A stretch of DNA of 64,000 nt, taken from contig QRVH01000007.1 of NCBI GenBank assembly GCA_003458705.1, positions 18,839 to 82,838 on the forward strand. The letters run 5' to 3'. Both the position numbers and the translations under genes were made by a program. The notes under the pieces were generated by a model. It did not search any database. It had not been told where the DNA came from and was given only the letters and a program-made list of their open reading frames with translations. This document shows, one piece after another, positions 48,984 through 59,000 of this stretch. Source of the stretch: Eubacterium sp. AF22-9 (lineage in GTDB: Bacteria; Bacillota; Clostridia; Lachnospirales; Lachnospiraceae). Position 1 is the first letter of the stretch. Each line of letters starts with the position of its first letter.

Positions 48984-49302
48984 TGAAAATGTAGTTTTAT
49001 GTGTATCTAATTCTTATGAGAAGAAATACTATTTTAACCCTGATTTTGATAAACTTCCTGATGATGTAAAGAACGAGTTAAAGATTATGTGTGTTCTTTT
49101 CACAGAGGAAGTTGGTGGAATACTTGATATGGAATTCGATGAGGAGGGCAATCTTTTGTTCAAATCATCAGCGGACGAGGGTGATTTACTGTATGACGAG
49201 ATAGCATGTGGTATGCTCGTCAAGAAGTATCAGTATGAGAAGAGAGAACTTCTTGAATCACTTGAGATGTTCTTCAAGGTATTCTTCTTAGGCATGGAGT
49301 AA
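48970..49302 (+). CDS. small acidic cytoplasmic protein (DUF6145-like), unknown function
   Basis: 110 residues, acidic, no membrane segment or signal. It overlaps birA by 14 bases and ends two bases before dus, so it is part of the birA-dus transcript. GAGAGG is five bases before the ATG at 48970. It recalls a family of uncharacterised Lachnospiraceae proteins (DUF6145); this is from memory and not checked. Confidence 0.7.
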   Translation: MDMFDENVVLCVSNSYEKKYYFNPDFDKLPDDVKNELKIMCVLFTEEVGGILDMEFDEEGNLLFKSSADEGDLLYDEIACGMLVKKYQYEKRELLESLEMFFKVFFLGME

Positions 49303-49304
49303 TT

Positions 49305-50270
49305 ATGAGAATTGGAAATGTTGAGATAAAGAACAATATTGCATTGGCACCGATGGCAGGAGTAACAGACCTGCCATTTCGACTTTTATGCAAGGAGCAG
49401 GGCTGTGGGCTTATGTGTACAGAGATGGTCAGCGCCAAAGCAGTGCTGTATAACAATAAGAATACAGAAGACCTGATGAAGACGGTGCCGGGGGAGCGTC
49501 CGCTTGCATTGCAGCTTTTCGGTTCAGACCCTGATATCATGGCTGATATAGCGAAGAGACTTTCTGAAAGAGAGTTCGATATAATTGATGTCAATATGGG
49601 ATGTCCTGTTCCAAAGGTAGTCAATAATGGCGAAGGTTCGGCACTTATGAAGGACCCTGTGCTTGTCGGAAGAATAGTCGAGAAGATGGCTGATGCACTT
49701 GATAAGCCACTTACAATCAAGATAAGGGCAGGATTTGATGAGAATAGTATAAATGCGCCTGAGATAGCACATGTTATTGAGGAGTCAGGCGGGGCTGCCG
49801 TTGCAGTCCATGCAAGAACAAGGCAGCAGTATTATTCAGGACAAGCAGACTGGGATATAATAAGACAGGTCAAAGAAGCAGTATCGATTCCAGTTATTGG
49901 TAATGGCGATATTAAAAGCGGCGAAGATGCTGTTAATATGATGAAGCAGACAGGCTGTGACGGAATAATGATTGGAAGGGCCGCAAGGGGAAATCCATGG
50001 ATATTCAGACAGGTTTCTGAATATATGAATAATGGTACAATAATTGCACCTCCGTCTGTTGAAGAAGTATGCCAGATGATTAAGAGGCATGCCAAAGGAT
50101 TGTGTGAGATAAAAGGCGAGTTTACAGGAATCCGCGAGATGAGAAAACATTTTGCATGGTATACAGCAGGAATCAAGCATGCAGCAGCATTAAGAAATGA
50201 AGCTAACCAGGTTACTAATCTGGAGCAGTTTGATGGGCTTGTAGACAGGATACTGGAAGGGCTGCATTGA
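49305..50270 (+). CDS. dusB: tRNA dihydrouridine synthase, DusB type
   Basis: FMN-dependent enzyme reducing uridines in the tRNA D-loop; 321 residues. TIM-barrel motifs: [15 protein letters not shown] at residues 15-29, [18 protein letters not shown] near 97-114 with the catalytic cysteine, and [20 protein letters not shown] and [12 protein letters not shown] for FMN and substrate. The C-terminal helical domain is intact. It follows the small birA-linked gene by two bases. Confidence 0.94.
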   Translation: MRIGNVEIKNNIALAPMAGVTDLPFRLLCKEQGCGLMCTEMVSAKAVLYNNKNTEDLMKTVPGERPLALQLFGSDPDIMADIAKRLSEREFDIIDVNMGCPVPKVVNNGEGSALMKDPVLVGRIVEKMADALDKPLTIKIRAGFDENSINAPEIAHVIEESGGAAVAVHARTRQQYYSGQADWDIIRQVKEAVSIPVIGNGDIKSGEDAVNMMKQTGCDGIMIGRAARGNPWIFRQVSEYMNNGTIIAPPSVEEVCQMIKRHAKGLCEIKGEFTGIREMRKHFAWYTAGIKHAAALRNEANQVTNLEQFDGLVDRILEGLH

Positions 50271-50376
50271 CAGACAGGAACTGATAGTTTATAATATTGT
50301 GACGCTTGTGGGGTTTTATTCTCTAGTAGAGCAGAAGCATATTAGTGTAGCATATATATAGAAAGGTGATAAGAAC

Positions 50377-50853
50377 ATGGCAGAGAAACAGTTTCTTACT
50401 AAAAAGGGGTATGACGAAAGAGTAGCAAGACTTGAGGAGCTTAAGGTTGTCAGAAGAAAGGAAGTTGCCCAGAAGTTAAAGGAAGCAAGAGAGCAGGGCG
50501 ATTTATCAGAGAACGCTGAGTACGATGCAGCTAAGGACGAGCAGAGAGATATCGAAACAGAAATTGCAGAACTTGAAGCAATTCTTGCTAACTGTGAGGT
50601 TATTCAGGATAACGATAAGAATAAAGATGTAGTTAAGATGGAGAGCGTTGTTGTACTTCACGATGTAGAATTCGATGAGGATATCGAGTATACAATCGTT
50701 GGTTCATCAGAGGCAGACAGCCTTAATAACAAGATTTCTAATGAGTCACCACTTGGTGCAGCTCTTATTGGAAAGAAGAAGGGTGACACTGTTAAGGTAG
50801 AAGCACCTGTTGGAGAGATTGAATATACAGTTGTATCTGTAAAGAACGACTAA
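50377..50853 (+). CDS. greA: transcription elongation factor GreA
   Basis: Rescues backtracked RNA polymerase by stimulating cleavage of the transcript. 158 residues: N-terminal antiparallel coiled coil (residues 1-75, with the acidic tip around ENAEYDAAKDEQRDIE) and a C-terminal FKBP-like domain (SPLGAALIGKKKGDTVKVEA). The ribosome site AAAGGTG precedes the ATG. It lies just upstream of lysS, a common pairing. Confidence 0.96.
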   Translation: MAEKQFLTKKGYDERVARLEELKVVRRKEVAQKLKEAREQGDLSENAEYDAAKDEQRDIETEIAELEAILANCEVIQDNDKNKDVVKMESVVVLHDVEFDEDIEYTIVGSSEADSLNNKISNESPLGAALIGKKKGDTVKVEAPVGEIEYTVVSVKND

Positions 50854-50915
50854 TCTTTGGCAGAAGACTAATAAAGATATATTTCAGTAACATATAGAAA
50901 AGGAGATACTCATTC

Positions 50916-52520
50916 ATGGGAGATAATAAATCTGCACAGCAGCCTGACGTTAACGAGCAGATTAAGGTTCGTATGGAAAAGTTAAAGAACCTTCAGGACG
51001 CAGGTAAGGATCCATTTCAGATAACAAAGTATGATGTAACACATCACACAGATGAAATCAGAGCCATCTATGAAGCACATGAGAAGGAACTTCTCGGTGA
51101 CAGACCAGCAGTTAATACTGAAGGTTTAGATGAGCAGCAGGCAAGAGAAGCAGTTAATGCCGATTACAATGAGAGAAGAGCCATTATGGATGCTTCTCCA
51201 ATCAATGTAAGCTTTGCCGGACGTATGATGTTCAAGAGAGTAATGGGAAAGGCATCTTTCTGTAACATTGCTGATCTTAAGGGCAGAATGCAGGCATATA
51301 TTTCAAGAGATGCGATTGGCGAAGAAGCATATGCAGACTTCAAGAAGTCTGATATCGGTGATATCTTTGGTATCAAGGGATTCATTTTCAGAACTAAGAC
51401 AGGAGAGATTTCAGTTCACGCTGAGGAGATTACTCTTCTTTCTAAGAGTTTACAGGTACTTCCAGAGAAGTTCCACGGAATCACAGATACTGATATGAGA
51501 TACCGTCAGAGATATGTTGATTTAATAATGAATCCTGAGGTTAAGGAAACATTTGTAAAGAGATCAAAGATTATCAAGGAAATCAGAAAGTTCCTTGATG
51601 GCAGAGACTTCATGGAAGTTGAGACACCAACACTTGTATCTAATGCTGGTGGTGCTGCTGCAAGACCATTTGAGACTCATTACAACGCACTTGACGAGGA
51701 TGTTAAGCTTCGTATTTCATTAGAGCTTTATCTTAAGAGACTTATCGTTGGTGGTCTTGAGAGAGTTTACGAAATCGGACGAGTATACCGTAACGAGGGT
51801 GTTGATACAAGACACAATCCTGAGTTCACACTTATGGAGCTTTATCAGGCATACACAGATTACGAGGGTATGATGGAACTTACAGAGAGTATGTTCAGAC
51901 ACCTTGCCGAGAATGTATGCGGTACAACTAAGATTACTTACAACGGCACTGAGATTGACCTTGGAAAGCCATTCAGAAGACTTACTATGAATGACGCAAT
52001 CAAGGAATATGCCGGTGTTGATTTTGATACAATTAAGACTGACGAAGAAGCTAAGGCTCTTGCTAAGGAGAGAGGAATTGAGTTCGAGGAGCGTCACACT
52101 AAGGGCGACATCATCAACCTCTTCTTTGAGGAGTACTGCGAGGAGAATTTAATCCAGCCTACATTCATTATGGATCATCCTCTTGCAATATCTCCACTTA
52201 CTAAGAAGAAGCCATCTGATCCAGAGAAGGTTGAGCGTTTCGAGCTTTTCATTAACACATGGGAAATGTGTAATGCATACTCAGAGCTTAACGACCCAAT
52301 CGACCAGAGAGAGCGTTTCGCACAGCAGGATAAGAACGCAGAAAACGGCGACGAGGAAGCACAGCACACAGATGAGGACTTCCTTAACGCACTTGCAGTA
52401 GGTATGCCACCAACAGGCGGTATCGGTTACGGTATTGACAGACTTGTTATGCTGCTTACAGATTCACCTGCAATTAGAGATGTTCTGCTCTTCCCGACAA
52501 TGAAGTCACTTGATAAGTAG
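50916..52520 (+). CDS. lysS: lysyl-tRNA synthetase, class II; 3' end is the integration site of the downstream element
   Basis: Charges tRNA-Lys. 534 residues: N-terminal OB-fold anticodon domain ([18 protein letters not shown]), then the class II core with motif 1 around [27 protein letters not shown], motif 2 [22 protein letters not shown] and motif 3 [14 protein letters not shown]. An insertion near residues 90 of [16 protein letters not shown] type lengthens the N-terminal part. Its last nine codons are [12 protein letters not shown]; the same end (PTMKSIDK-stop) recurs at 63529-63557, so the element brought its own replacement 3' end and the enzyme stays intact. Confidence 0.96.
   Translation: MGDNKSAQQPDVNEQIKVRMEKLKNLQDAGKDPFQITKYDVTHHTDEIRAIYEAHEKELLGDRPAVNTEGLDEQQAREAVNADYNERRAIMDASPINVSFAGRMMFKRVMGKASFCNIADLKGRMQAYISRDAIGEEAYADFKKSDIGDIFGIKGFIFRTKTGEISVHAEEITLLSKSLQVLPEKFHGITDTDMRYRQRYVDLIMNPEVKETFVKRSKIIKEIRKFLDGRDFMEVETPTLVSNAGGAAARPFETHYNALDEDVKLRISLELYLKRLIVGGLERVYEIGRVYRNEGVDTRHNPEFTLMELYQAYTDYEGMMELTESMFRHLAENVCGTTKITYNGTEIDLGKPFRRLTMNDAIKEYAGVDFDTIKTDEEAKALAKERGIEFEERHTKGDIINLFFEEYCEENLIQPTFIMDHPLAISPLTKKKPSDPEKVERFELFINTWEMCNAYSELNDPIDQRERFAQQDKNAENGDEEAQHTDEDFLNALAVGMPPTGGIGYGIDRLVMLLTDSPAIRDVLLFPTMKSLDK
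52492..52519. other. att site, left (end of lysS)
   Basis: TCCCGACAATGAAG (52492-52505) and TTGATAAGTA (52510-52519), separated by TCAC. The same two blocks, separated by AGCA, occur at 63528-63555. Confidence 0.85.
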
Positions 52521-52571
52521 GAATGCAGGAAAATCAAGGGTTTCAGCACTTGGATGTACGAAAATATATAG

Positions 52572-52646
52572 TTGGTCAAGGCGTTTTGACCAAGATTTGA
52601 CCAATTTTTGGCATAGTCAAAAAAAGATTAGTACAGGTTAGTACAG
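52572..52646. other. probable arm-type integrase binding sites, left
   Basis: TTGGTCAA at 52572-52579 and TTGACCAA at 52586-52593 and 52597-52604 (the first inverted), then TTAGTACAG at 52628-52636 and 52638-52646. Both short motifs recur at the right end near the integrase (63381-63450), as expected for arm sites of a tyrosine integrase. Confidence 0.6.
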
Positions 52647-52683
52647 ATTGTTTAGTCTGAAAAATTAAAGATTGTATTACTTA

Positions 52684-52724
52684 GAGGACATTTTCTAAAG
52701 AAATTTAGAAGATGTCCTCTTTTT
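52684..52724 (+). terminator. terminator at the left end of the element
   Basis: AGAGGACAT (from 52684) pairs with ATGTCCTCT, extended by CTAAA/TTTAG, then TTTTT. Confidence 0.82.
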
Positions 52725-52763
52725 GCGTTATAGGAACAATTGAAATACCGAAAGGAGAATAGC

Positions 52764-52991
52764 ATGGAACACACAAAGGCGTATCAGGAATTTAAGAAGA
52801 ATGGTAATACAAAATTTGTAAGATATAGCGAAGGAGCAGAAATGTATCACATGGGCATATCTAAATTTATGCAGATGGCAAAGGATGCAAAAGCGGTATA
52901 TAAGCTGGGACAGCTTGTACTTGTTAATTTGAACATATTCGATGAATACATAGAGACATTTCATATAGTAGATGATGAATATTACAAATAG
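52764..52991 (+). CDS. excisionase-like small protein (DUF6462-like), single unit
   Basis: 75 residues with a helix-turn-helix-like pattern: FVRYSEGAEMYHMGISKFMQ, then a strand VYKLGQLVLVNLNIFDEYIE. I recall this as the DUF6462 type common near integrases in Lachnospiraceae elements; an excisionase or DNA-binding role is inferred. AAAGGAG precedes the ATG at 52764. It heads a run of three paralogous genes. A near-identical 3' fragment lies at 61689-61799 before the integrase. Confidence 0.75.
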   Translation: MEHTKAYQEFKKNGNTKFVRYSEGAEMYHMGISKFMQMAKDAKAVYKLGQLVLVNLNIFDEYIETFHIVDDEYYK

Positions 52992-53002
52992 GTGGTGAGA
53001 GA

Positions 53003-53476
53003 ATGGTAACACAATTACAGCCGGATGTTAGAGCTTACCTTCATGGTGGAGAGGTAATAAAAAGATACATAAGGGTCGAAGAAGTGGCTCAGGAATATGG
53101 ATTTAGTGTAGAAGAAACTGAATATATTGCTAAGGCTGCAAGTTCTTTATACAAGCTTACCCGTATTCATTTAGTAAAAAAGGAAAGGTTTGATGAGTTT
53201 ATGAAACACATATATAAAGTGCCGGGAACAAATAAGCAGATAATCAAAAAGTTTGCGAGAATTGGAGAAGCTTCAATTATATACAGTATTGGAAGGCAAA
53301 GGTTTATCGAACTGGCTAGAGCAGCAGGTGCCACATATAAAATAAATGAGGGGACAGGAGGGACTGTACTAATTAATTTGGAAATATTTGATAATTACAT
53401 GGAGCAATTCAGACAACCTGCAAGACCATTGAAAGAGCCGTTATACGGGCAGGAAGAAGGTGAATTGAATGAGTAG
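53003..53476 (+). CDS. excisionase-like protein with two tandem DUF6462-like units
   Basis: 157 residues. Residues about 20-75 (YIRVEEVAQEYGFSVEETEY through LVKKERFDEFMKHI) and about 85-145 (ARIGEASIIYSIGRQRFIEL through TVLINLEIFDNYMEQF) are two versions of the unit seen in the preceding gene, so this is an internal duplication or fusion. The second unit carries an extra glycine-rich insertion (NEGTGGT). It ends eight bases after the start of the next gene. Function as DNA-binding or excision protein is inferred. Confidence 0.72.
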   Translation: MVTQLQPDVRAYLHGGEVIKRYIRVEEVAQEYGFSVEETEYIAKAASSLYKLTRIHLVKKERFDEFMKHIYKVPGTNKQIIKKFARIGEASIIYSIGRQRFIELARAAGATYKINEGTGGTVLINLEIFDNYMEQFRQPARPLKEPLYGQEEGELNE

Positions 53477-53768
53477 CTCATATAAGTTCTATTCAGATAC
53501 AAAAGACATTATGAAAAAATATGTAAATGCCACTGAGGGAGCCATTATTTATGGTATAAGCAAATCAAGGATTATGGTTTTGGCTTCAGAGGCTGGGGCA
53601 GTGTATAAGGTTGGAAATTCAGCATTGATTAATACTGATAGCTTTGAGATGTATTTGGAGAAATTTAAGGAACCAACAAGACCATTGCCCAAGCATATTT
53701 GGAATAAATTGTCGCCTGGAGATAAAAAAGACCGCAATAGTACCTGTTTTGATAAAAAAGACCCGTGA
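53469..53768 (+). CDS. third excisionase-like paralogue with altered tail
   Basis: 99 residues. The unit YVNATEGAIIYGISKSRIMV through ALINTDSFEMYLEKF matches the preceding two genes, followed by the shared RPLPKHIWNKLSPGDKK-type linker. The last 15 codons run through a short repeated stretch (GATAAAAAAGACC at about 53720 and again near 53753), so the native C-terminus may have been lost. It overlaps the preceding gene by eight bases. Confidence 0.7.
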   Translation: MSSSYKFYSDTKDIMKKYVNATEGAIIYGISKSRIMVLASEAGAVYKVGNSALINTDSFEMYLEKFKEPTRPLPKHIWNKLSPGDKKDRNSTCFDKKDP

Positions 53769-53910
53769 TTGTCACTTTCGACATTATAAAAACTAATGTA
53801 ATATATGGACATTCCAAGAAAAAACTTGGGATGAGCAATTTAATAATCAGTTACAGATTTGCAAAGTAGTTTGCACTGCAGAGTATCTGTAGGTAGTAAA
53901 TTTACGGGGC

Positions 53911-55050
53911 ATGTACCTGGAAGATGAAAGTCACAGCTATCATATTAGTACAGGTTCCATTGTCATCAATAAGGACGGCGAATTTGTAACAGATATTACT
54001 CTTATGAAGGGTTACTGGTACGACTTTATCTTCAATTTCTTCAAGGACAGCCTTGCAGGAGTAACTTTTGATGTATATGCAAAAGAGGATATCGTAAGTG
54101 CCGACGGACTTGATACTGTATATCATAAGGCAGGAGACAAGGTGGCAACCATCGTGACAAATGATAAGGGTATCGCAAGAATTGATGACCTTCCACTTGG
54201 ACAGTATTATGTCAAAGAGATTGAGGCACCAAAGGGCTATGTGAAGTCTGATAAGATTTTTGATGTGGATGCTTCATATCAGGGAGATAAGGTAAAGGTT
54301 ATCGAGTTTGAGGCAGCATTTGAAAATGCACCGATTAAGGTAGAGATTTCAAAGACTGATATCACAGGCGAGAAAGAATTACCTGGAGCAAAGCTTTCAG
54401 TTATTGATGCTGATGGAAAGCTTGTTGAGAGCTGGACATCAGAAGCAGGAAAGACTCATATGATTGAGAGACTTCCTGTCGGAAAGTACACACTCAGAGA
54501 GGAATCTGCACCATATGGATATAAGGTGGCAAGTGATGTAACCTTTGAAGTAAAGGAGACAGCAGAAATCCAGAAGGTATCCATGAAGGACGAGCAGGCA
54601 GTCGGAAAGATTGTCATTGAGAAAACTGACAAAGTAACCGGAAAGCCGATCGATGGTGTTGTATTTGAAGTAAGAGATAAGGACGGAAAGGTGCTTGACA
54701 CACTCACTACTGACAAGAATGGTCATGCAGAGAGCAAGGAGCTTCCTATCTGTACTTACAACGAGGATGGATCATTCAAGGAAGATATCCATTATACAGT
54801 AGTTGAGACAAAAGCAGCTGACGGATATATCCTCGATGAGACAGCTCACGATGTAACTCTTCGATACGATGACAATGCACCGGATGTTGTTGTAACAACT
54901 CTTAAGCTTATCAATGTACCGACAGAGCCTAAGCTTCCACAGACAGGCGACAATGCAAATCCGCTTCTTTATCTTGGAATTGGTGCACTTGCACTTATTA
55001 CAGGTGTTGGAGTAGGACTTCGTGGAAGAAAGAAAAAGAATAAACAGTAA
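53911..55050 (+). CDS. LPXTG-anchored CnaB-type surface protein, N-terminally truncated
   Basis: 379 residues visible. Three CnaB/SpaA-like modules, which in relatives form Lys-Asn isopeptide bonds using a glutamate, are seen around GVTFDVYAKEDI to LPLGQYYVKEIEAPKGY, GAKLSVIDADGK to LPVGKYTLREESAPYGY, and GVVFEVRDKDGK to HYTVVETKAADGY. The C-terminus has LPQTG at residues 342-346, a hydrophobic helix and RGRKKKNKQ, the class A sortase signal. There is no signal peptide and no clear ribosome site; the first 60 residues do not fit the modules. It is probably the end of a larger secreted protein joined to other sequence by deletion. Confidence 0.82.
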   Translation: MYLEDESHSYHISTGSIVINKDGEFVTDITLMKGYWYDFIFNFFKDSLAGVTFDVYAKEDIVSADGLDTVYHKAGDKVATIVTNDKGIARIDDLPLGQYYVKEIEAPKGYVKSDKIFDVDASYQGDKVKVIEFEAAFENAPIKVEISKTDITGEKELPGAKLSVIDADGKLVESWTSEAGKTHMIERLPVGKYTLREESAPYGYKVASDVTFEVKETAEIQKVSMKDEQAVGKIVIEKTDKVTGKPIDGVVFEVRDKDGKVLDTLTTDKNGHAESKELPICTYNEDGSFKEDIHYTVVETKAADGYILDETAHDVTLRYDDNAPDVVVTTLKLINVPTEPKLPQTGDNANPLLYLGIGALALITGVGVGLRGRKKKNKQ

Positions 55051-55059
55051 CAATTAACC

Positions 55060-55103
55060 TTGCGGGGAATGTAAGCCAGTGACTTATGTTCCCTGCTTTT
55101 TTT
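55060..55103 (+). terminator. terminator after the CnaB protein gene
   Basis: GCGGGGAATGTAAG pairs with CTTATGTTCCCTGC, then TTTTTTTG. Confidence 0.82.
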
Positions 55104-55120
55104 GATTTGGAGGACAAACA

Positions 55121-55468
55121 GTGGTAGGAGAAAGAATCAGATATTACAGAAAACGACAAAAAATGACACTCAGGGAACTGGGCGAGAAAAGTGGTTTTGA
55201 AAATAGAGGTGATGTAAGAATTGCCCAATACGAAAATGGTTCAAGAGTTCCAAGGACGGGAACGTTGAACAGGATTGCAAAGGCACTTGGCATTCCGCCG
55301 GAAGAATTATTCTGTGAGGACTGTAGAAAGTGCATGTTTCTCAAGAATTATTACAGAAAGAAAAGAAAATCTCATACCACTTTTGATATGGGAATCGAAG
55401 AAGACAACAGTTACAGAGAACACAAAAATCCCGAGGATGAAGGGATTTTGTATGACAATTTAGATTAA
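55121..55468 (+). CDS. XRE-family transcriptional regulator
   Basis: 115 residues. A helix-turn-helix at about residues 5-65 (IRYYRKRQKMTLRELGEKSG, then LNRIAKALGIPPEELFCED) is followed by a C-terminal part with CRKCMF and an acidic tail. The start is GTG at 55121 with GGAGG eight bases upstream. It belongs to a type often found in mobile elements; the target is unknown. Confidence 0.85.
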   Translation: MVGERIRYYRKRQKMTLRELGEKSGFENRGDVRIAQYENGSRVPRTGTLNRIAKALGIPPEELFCEDCRKCMFLKNYYRKKRKSHTTFDMGIEEDNSYREHKNPEDEGILYDNLD

Positions 55469-55482
55469 GGAGGAACCGTAAT

Positions 55483-55713
55483 ATGATGAATTACGAGATT
55501 TTTAAGGAAGTAGTAAAAGAAAAGTTTATGGATTATATGCCTGAGAAGTTCAAAGGAATGGAGCTTGTGGCAGAACCCGTGGAAAAGGTGAATGTGACTC
55601 TTGATGGCATCATCTTACGAGAGGAAGGCAGGAATATTTCGCCTACGATTTATATCAATGACATGTATAAGAAGTATCAGGACTGTGGTGATCTTGAGGT
55701 GTCACATCATTGA
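55483..55713 (+). pseudogene. N-terminal fragment of a DUF5688-like protein
   Basis: 76 residues (MNYEIFKEVVKEKFMDYMPE, VEKVNVTLDGIILREEG, ISPTIYINDMYKKYQ) resembling, from memory, the beginning of DUF5688 proteins of several hundred residues common in gut Firmicute elements. It stops at DLEVSHH, where the family would continue, so the gene has been cut by a deletion. The AAGGAGG site before the ATG is intact. Confidence 0.65.
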
Positions 55714-56010
55714 CAAATGTACATCGCCATGATATGGTTTGAGAAATATATATATTTTTTGTCGGAAGTGTAGAGTTTTTTGTCGGATACTTTTCTAAAA
55801 TAAATAAGCTATTACATATTTATGAAGGTGTTTCAGCATTTGGCACAAGGGGTTATCGCAGAAAGACCTATTTTTTGCAATAACTCAAGTAGAAATGAGG
55901 TGAATATCGATGATGCAGCAATTGTATAAATTGACATATGTCAAAAATGGGGGGTAGAAGCCTACTGACCGTGAATGACGCTCAGGAGAGAATGACAAAA
56001 GGAGGACTTT
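55714..56010. other. intergenic region with short remnants
   Basis: No gene supported. TTTTTGTCGGA occurs twice near 55760-55790. A 15-codon frame beginning ATGATGCAGCAATTG at about 55910, with GAGGTG upstream, is probably a fragment. The last bases hold the AAAGGAGG ribosome site of the M64 gene. Confidence 0.4.
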
Positions 56011-59000
56011 ATGAATATTATCAAAAATAAATATGGCAAACGAACGGTATCTCTGCTGCTTGCGGTAATTTTGGTGCTATGCCCTTTGCAGGTTAGGGCG
56101 GCAGATAACAAGCCAACCATCGAAATTGGTGACTACATTCAGATGGGTACTTATGGGGGAGTGCCAATTGTGTGGCGTTGTGTAGCGAAGGATAGCAATG
56201 GGCCATTGATGCTTTCGGATAGAGTATTGTGTGATTACATGCCCTATGATGCAAAAACCAACAAAAATGCCGAAACAGGCTCGCACCGGCGCAATAGCTG
56301 GAGAGATAATTTTGGTTCTAACCACTGGAGAGACAGCAACATACGTTCTTGGCTCAATTCCAACGCTGAAGCAGGAAAAGTGAAATGGCTTTGCGGAAAT
56401 CCGCCAACAGAGGATTCTGTCTATCCTAAAACGGCAGCATATGACCAAAAGGAGGGCTTCCTTCGCAGCTTTCGTTCGGATGAGCTGGGAGCGATTCGAA
56501 CGGTGAAGCAGCGTTCTATCGTTTCCCATCCGGAGTATACGGCAGGTTATATCGACGCAGCCGGTGTTGATCTTCCCTATAACACCACAATTGATACGGT
56601 AGCGGATGGGTATGACAGTGCCCATTATGAATATATTTGGGATAGAGTTTTTCTGCTGGATGTTCAGCAGCTCAAAACGGTTAATGATAACCTGAACGGC
56701 TACCATATCGCAAAAAACAGAAGCGGTGTAGCATGGAACTATTGGCTGCGTACACCGATTACAACCTGTAACCATGATATGCGATTTGTGACCCCTCAAG
56801 GGAATATTTTGCGTGACGCACCCTATAAGGGATATTACGGCGTTCGTCCTGCCTTCTATCTGAATACGGAAAATTACACCGTATCATCCGGCACAGGACA
56901 GAGCGCACAGGACCCCTATGTTGTTTCCGCACCGGATGCGCCGGATGACAGCATTGGCATATCCGGCGCTGTGCGAGAGGATGTGAATGGTGACTGGAAT
57001 GTGAACACGGATGAGTATCTACAGCTGGAGATGAGTACCCTCTACACTGAGGATCCTGCATATGCAAATGTAACCGTACCGGTGTATACAATCCAGAAGC
57101 CTCGCAGCGATAAGGAGAACATGGTGATTGTGTACTGCGCCGAGGGCTACACCAAAAGCCAGCAAAAGCAGTTTGTCGAGGATGTAAAAAAGCTGTGGGG
57201 GGAGGTATTGCAGATAGAGCCATATCGCAGCATGGCGGATCGCTTTAATGTCTATGCACTCTGCACGGCATCGGTGGATGGCTATGGCGGTACCAGCACA
57301 TTTTTTGCTGCGACCGCCAAAGGAGGAATTTCTACTAACAAAGGGAACTGGCGCAACCATGTTTTGGAGCGCATCATAGGCCCTGCGTTTATCGAGAAGA
57401 TTCATGACGCACATATTCCTAATGAAACGCATCCAAACGAAAACACGATGGATCATAATTATAGACAGTATGATTATGTGTATGAAAATATCAACCAATT
57501 CGTTGTGTTGGCGAATAGCGGTGAGTATTTCGGTGGCTCTCATGATAATAAACAATATGGTATTCACTATATTGTTGCGTCAGCGAGAAACGCATATTCT
57601 GCGTTTACCCAGCGGCATGAACTGGGACACGGTCTGTTCCATCTGGGAGATGAATATAATTATAGCACTGTTCCTGTAGATGAGTGGAATTACACTACAT
57701 CACTGAATATGACTGCAACAAAAGATCCCACGAAAGTGAAGTGGAAGCAGCTGCTTGGCTTCCGTAATACCTATACCTGCCCGCATCTTGACTACTATCC
57801 TTATACCTATAATTCCAGCAGGGATTGTCTGATGCGAGAGACCTTTCAGAATGATTTTTGCGATGTGTGCAAGCTACAGGGCATAAAGGTCATGAGTCAG
57901 CTCATTACAAATCCCCCTGCGCTTTATGTGGCTGTTCCTGAGGTGAAAAAGTATATCGGCGGTTACAGAAATCCCACAAAAGATCCTTCTGCCTTTGAGG
58001 CAGCGAATTCCTCCGCATATGCGAGCTATCAAAATGACAGGAATAGCCGTCTATTAAGCGGCGGCAGTAAAAACAGCTTTGATTATAGCAGCATGAAGGG
58101 GCAGCAGGTTGAGCTGCGCACCATTATACAAAATCTTTCGAATACCCAAGCGAAGACTGTGACCCTGCGCCTGTGGGTGGAACATTCCAACGGCGAAAAA
58201 GCGGTCACGACAGATGGGGAGCAGGTTTTCACTACGCAGGAGTTTGACATCCCTGTTTGGAAAGAGAAAAGCAAATTCTGGACAAAGGGTGCGTTGGATT
58301 ACGAGGGCAGCGACTTTAATTCCGGCCTTGTCAACTGCTCTCTGGTTTACACGATTCCGGAGAATGCCATTCTGCAATCCGGCGATACCATCGGCTTTGA
58401 GATTGTAGATCATGCGACAGGCGAGGTATTGGCTGATGATGATACGGAGCAGCAGCGCTATGTCAATGTCACCATCCAATATCAGCTGGAGGATGGCACA
58501 GATGTTCCAAACACCATGCCGACTACCTTTACTGTTCCGGTAGGCAAAAAGGTTGATTGGCAGCCGCCGCAGGAACTGCACGGCTACACTTTTGTTAAAG
58601 CGGAGGGGATGGAAAATGCTGTCCCGAACAGTGGTATGACGATTCGTTATATTTATAAAAGGTCTGAGGAACGCCCCGAGCCGCCGGTGACAAAAAATTA
58701 TACGGTGCAATACAATTGGGGCTCTGTATTCCCGACAGGCGCAACGCTGCCGCTAAATAGCAGCTCCTATTCGAGTGTGCAACAGGCGAAGGCGGCTGTG
58801 GATAAGAAATATACCTCCACAACACGCATTCAGGCACAAAAGGATGGTAAAAACGGCACATGGGCTTTTTCGGGCTGGGATGCCGGCAACCTAAACGGCA
58901 CAACCGTGGTATTCCGTGGAAGTTGGAGTTTTACGGCGGATACAGCGCCGATAACGCCTCCGAGCGGTACAGCAAGCTACAAGATTACCGCAACGGCAGG

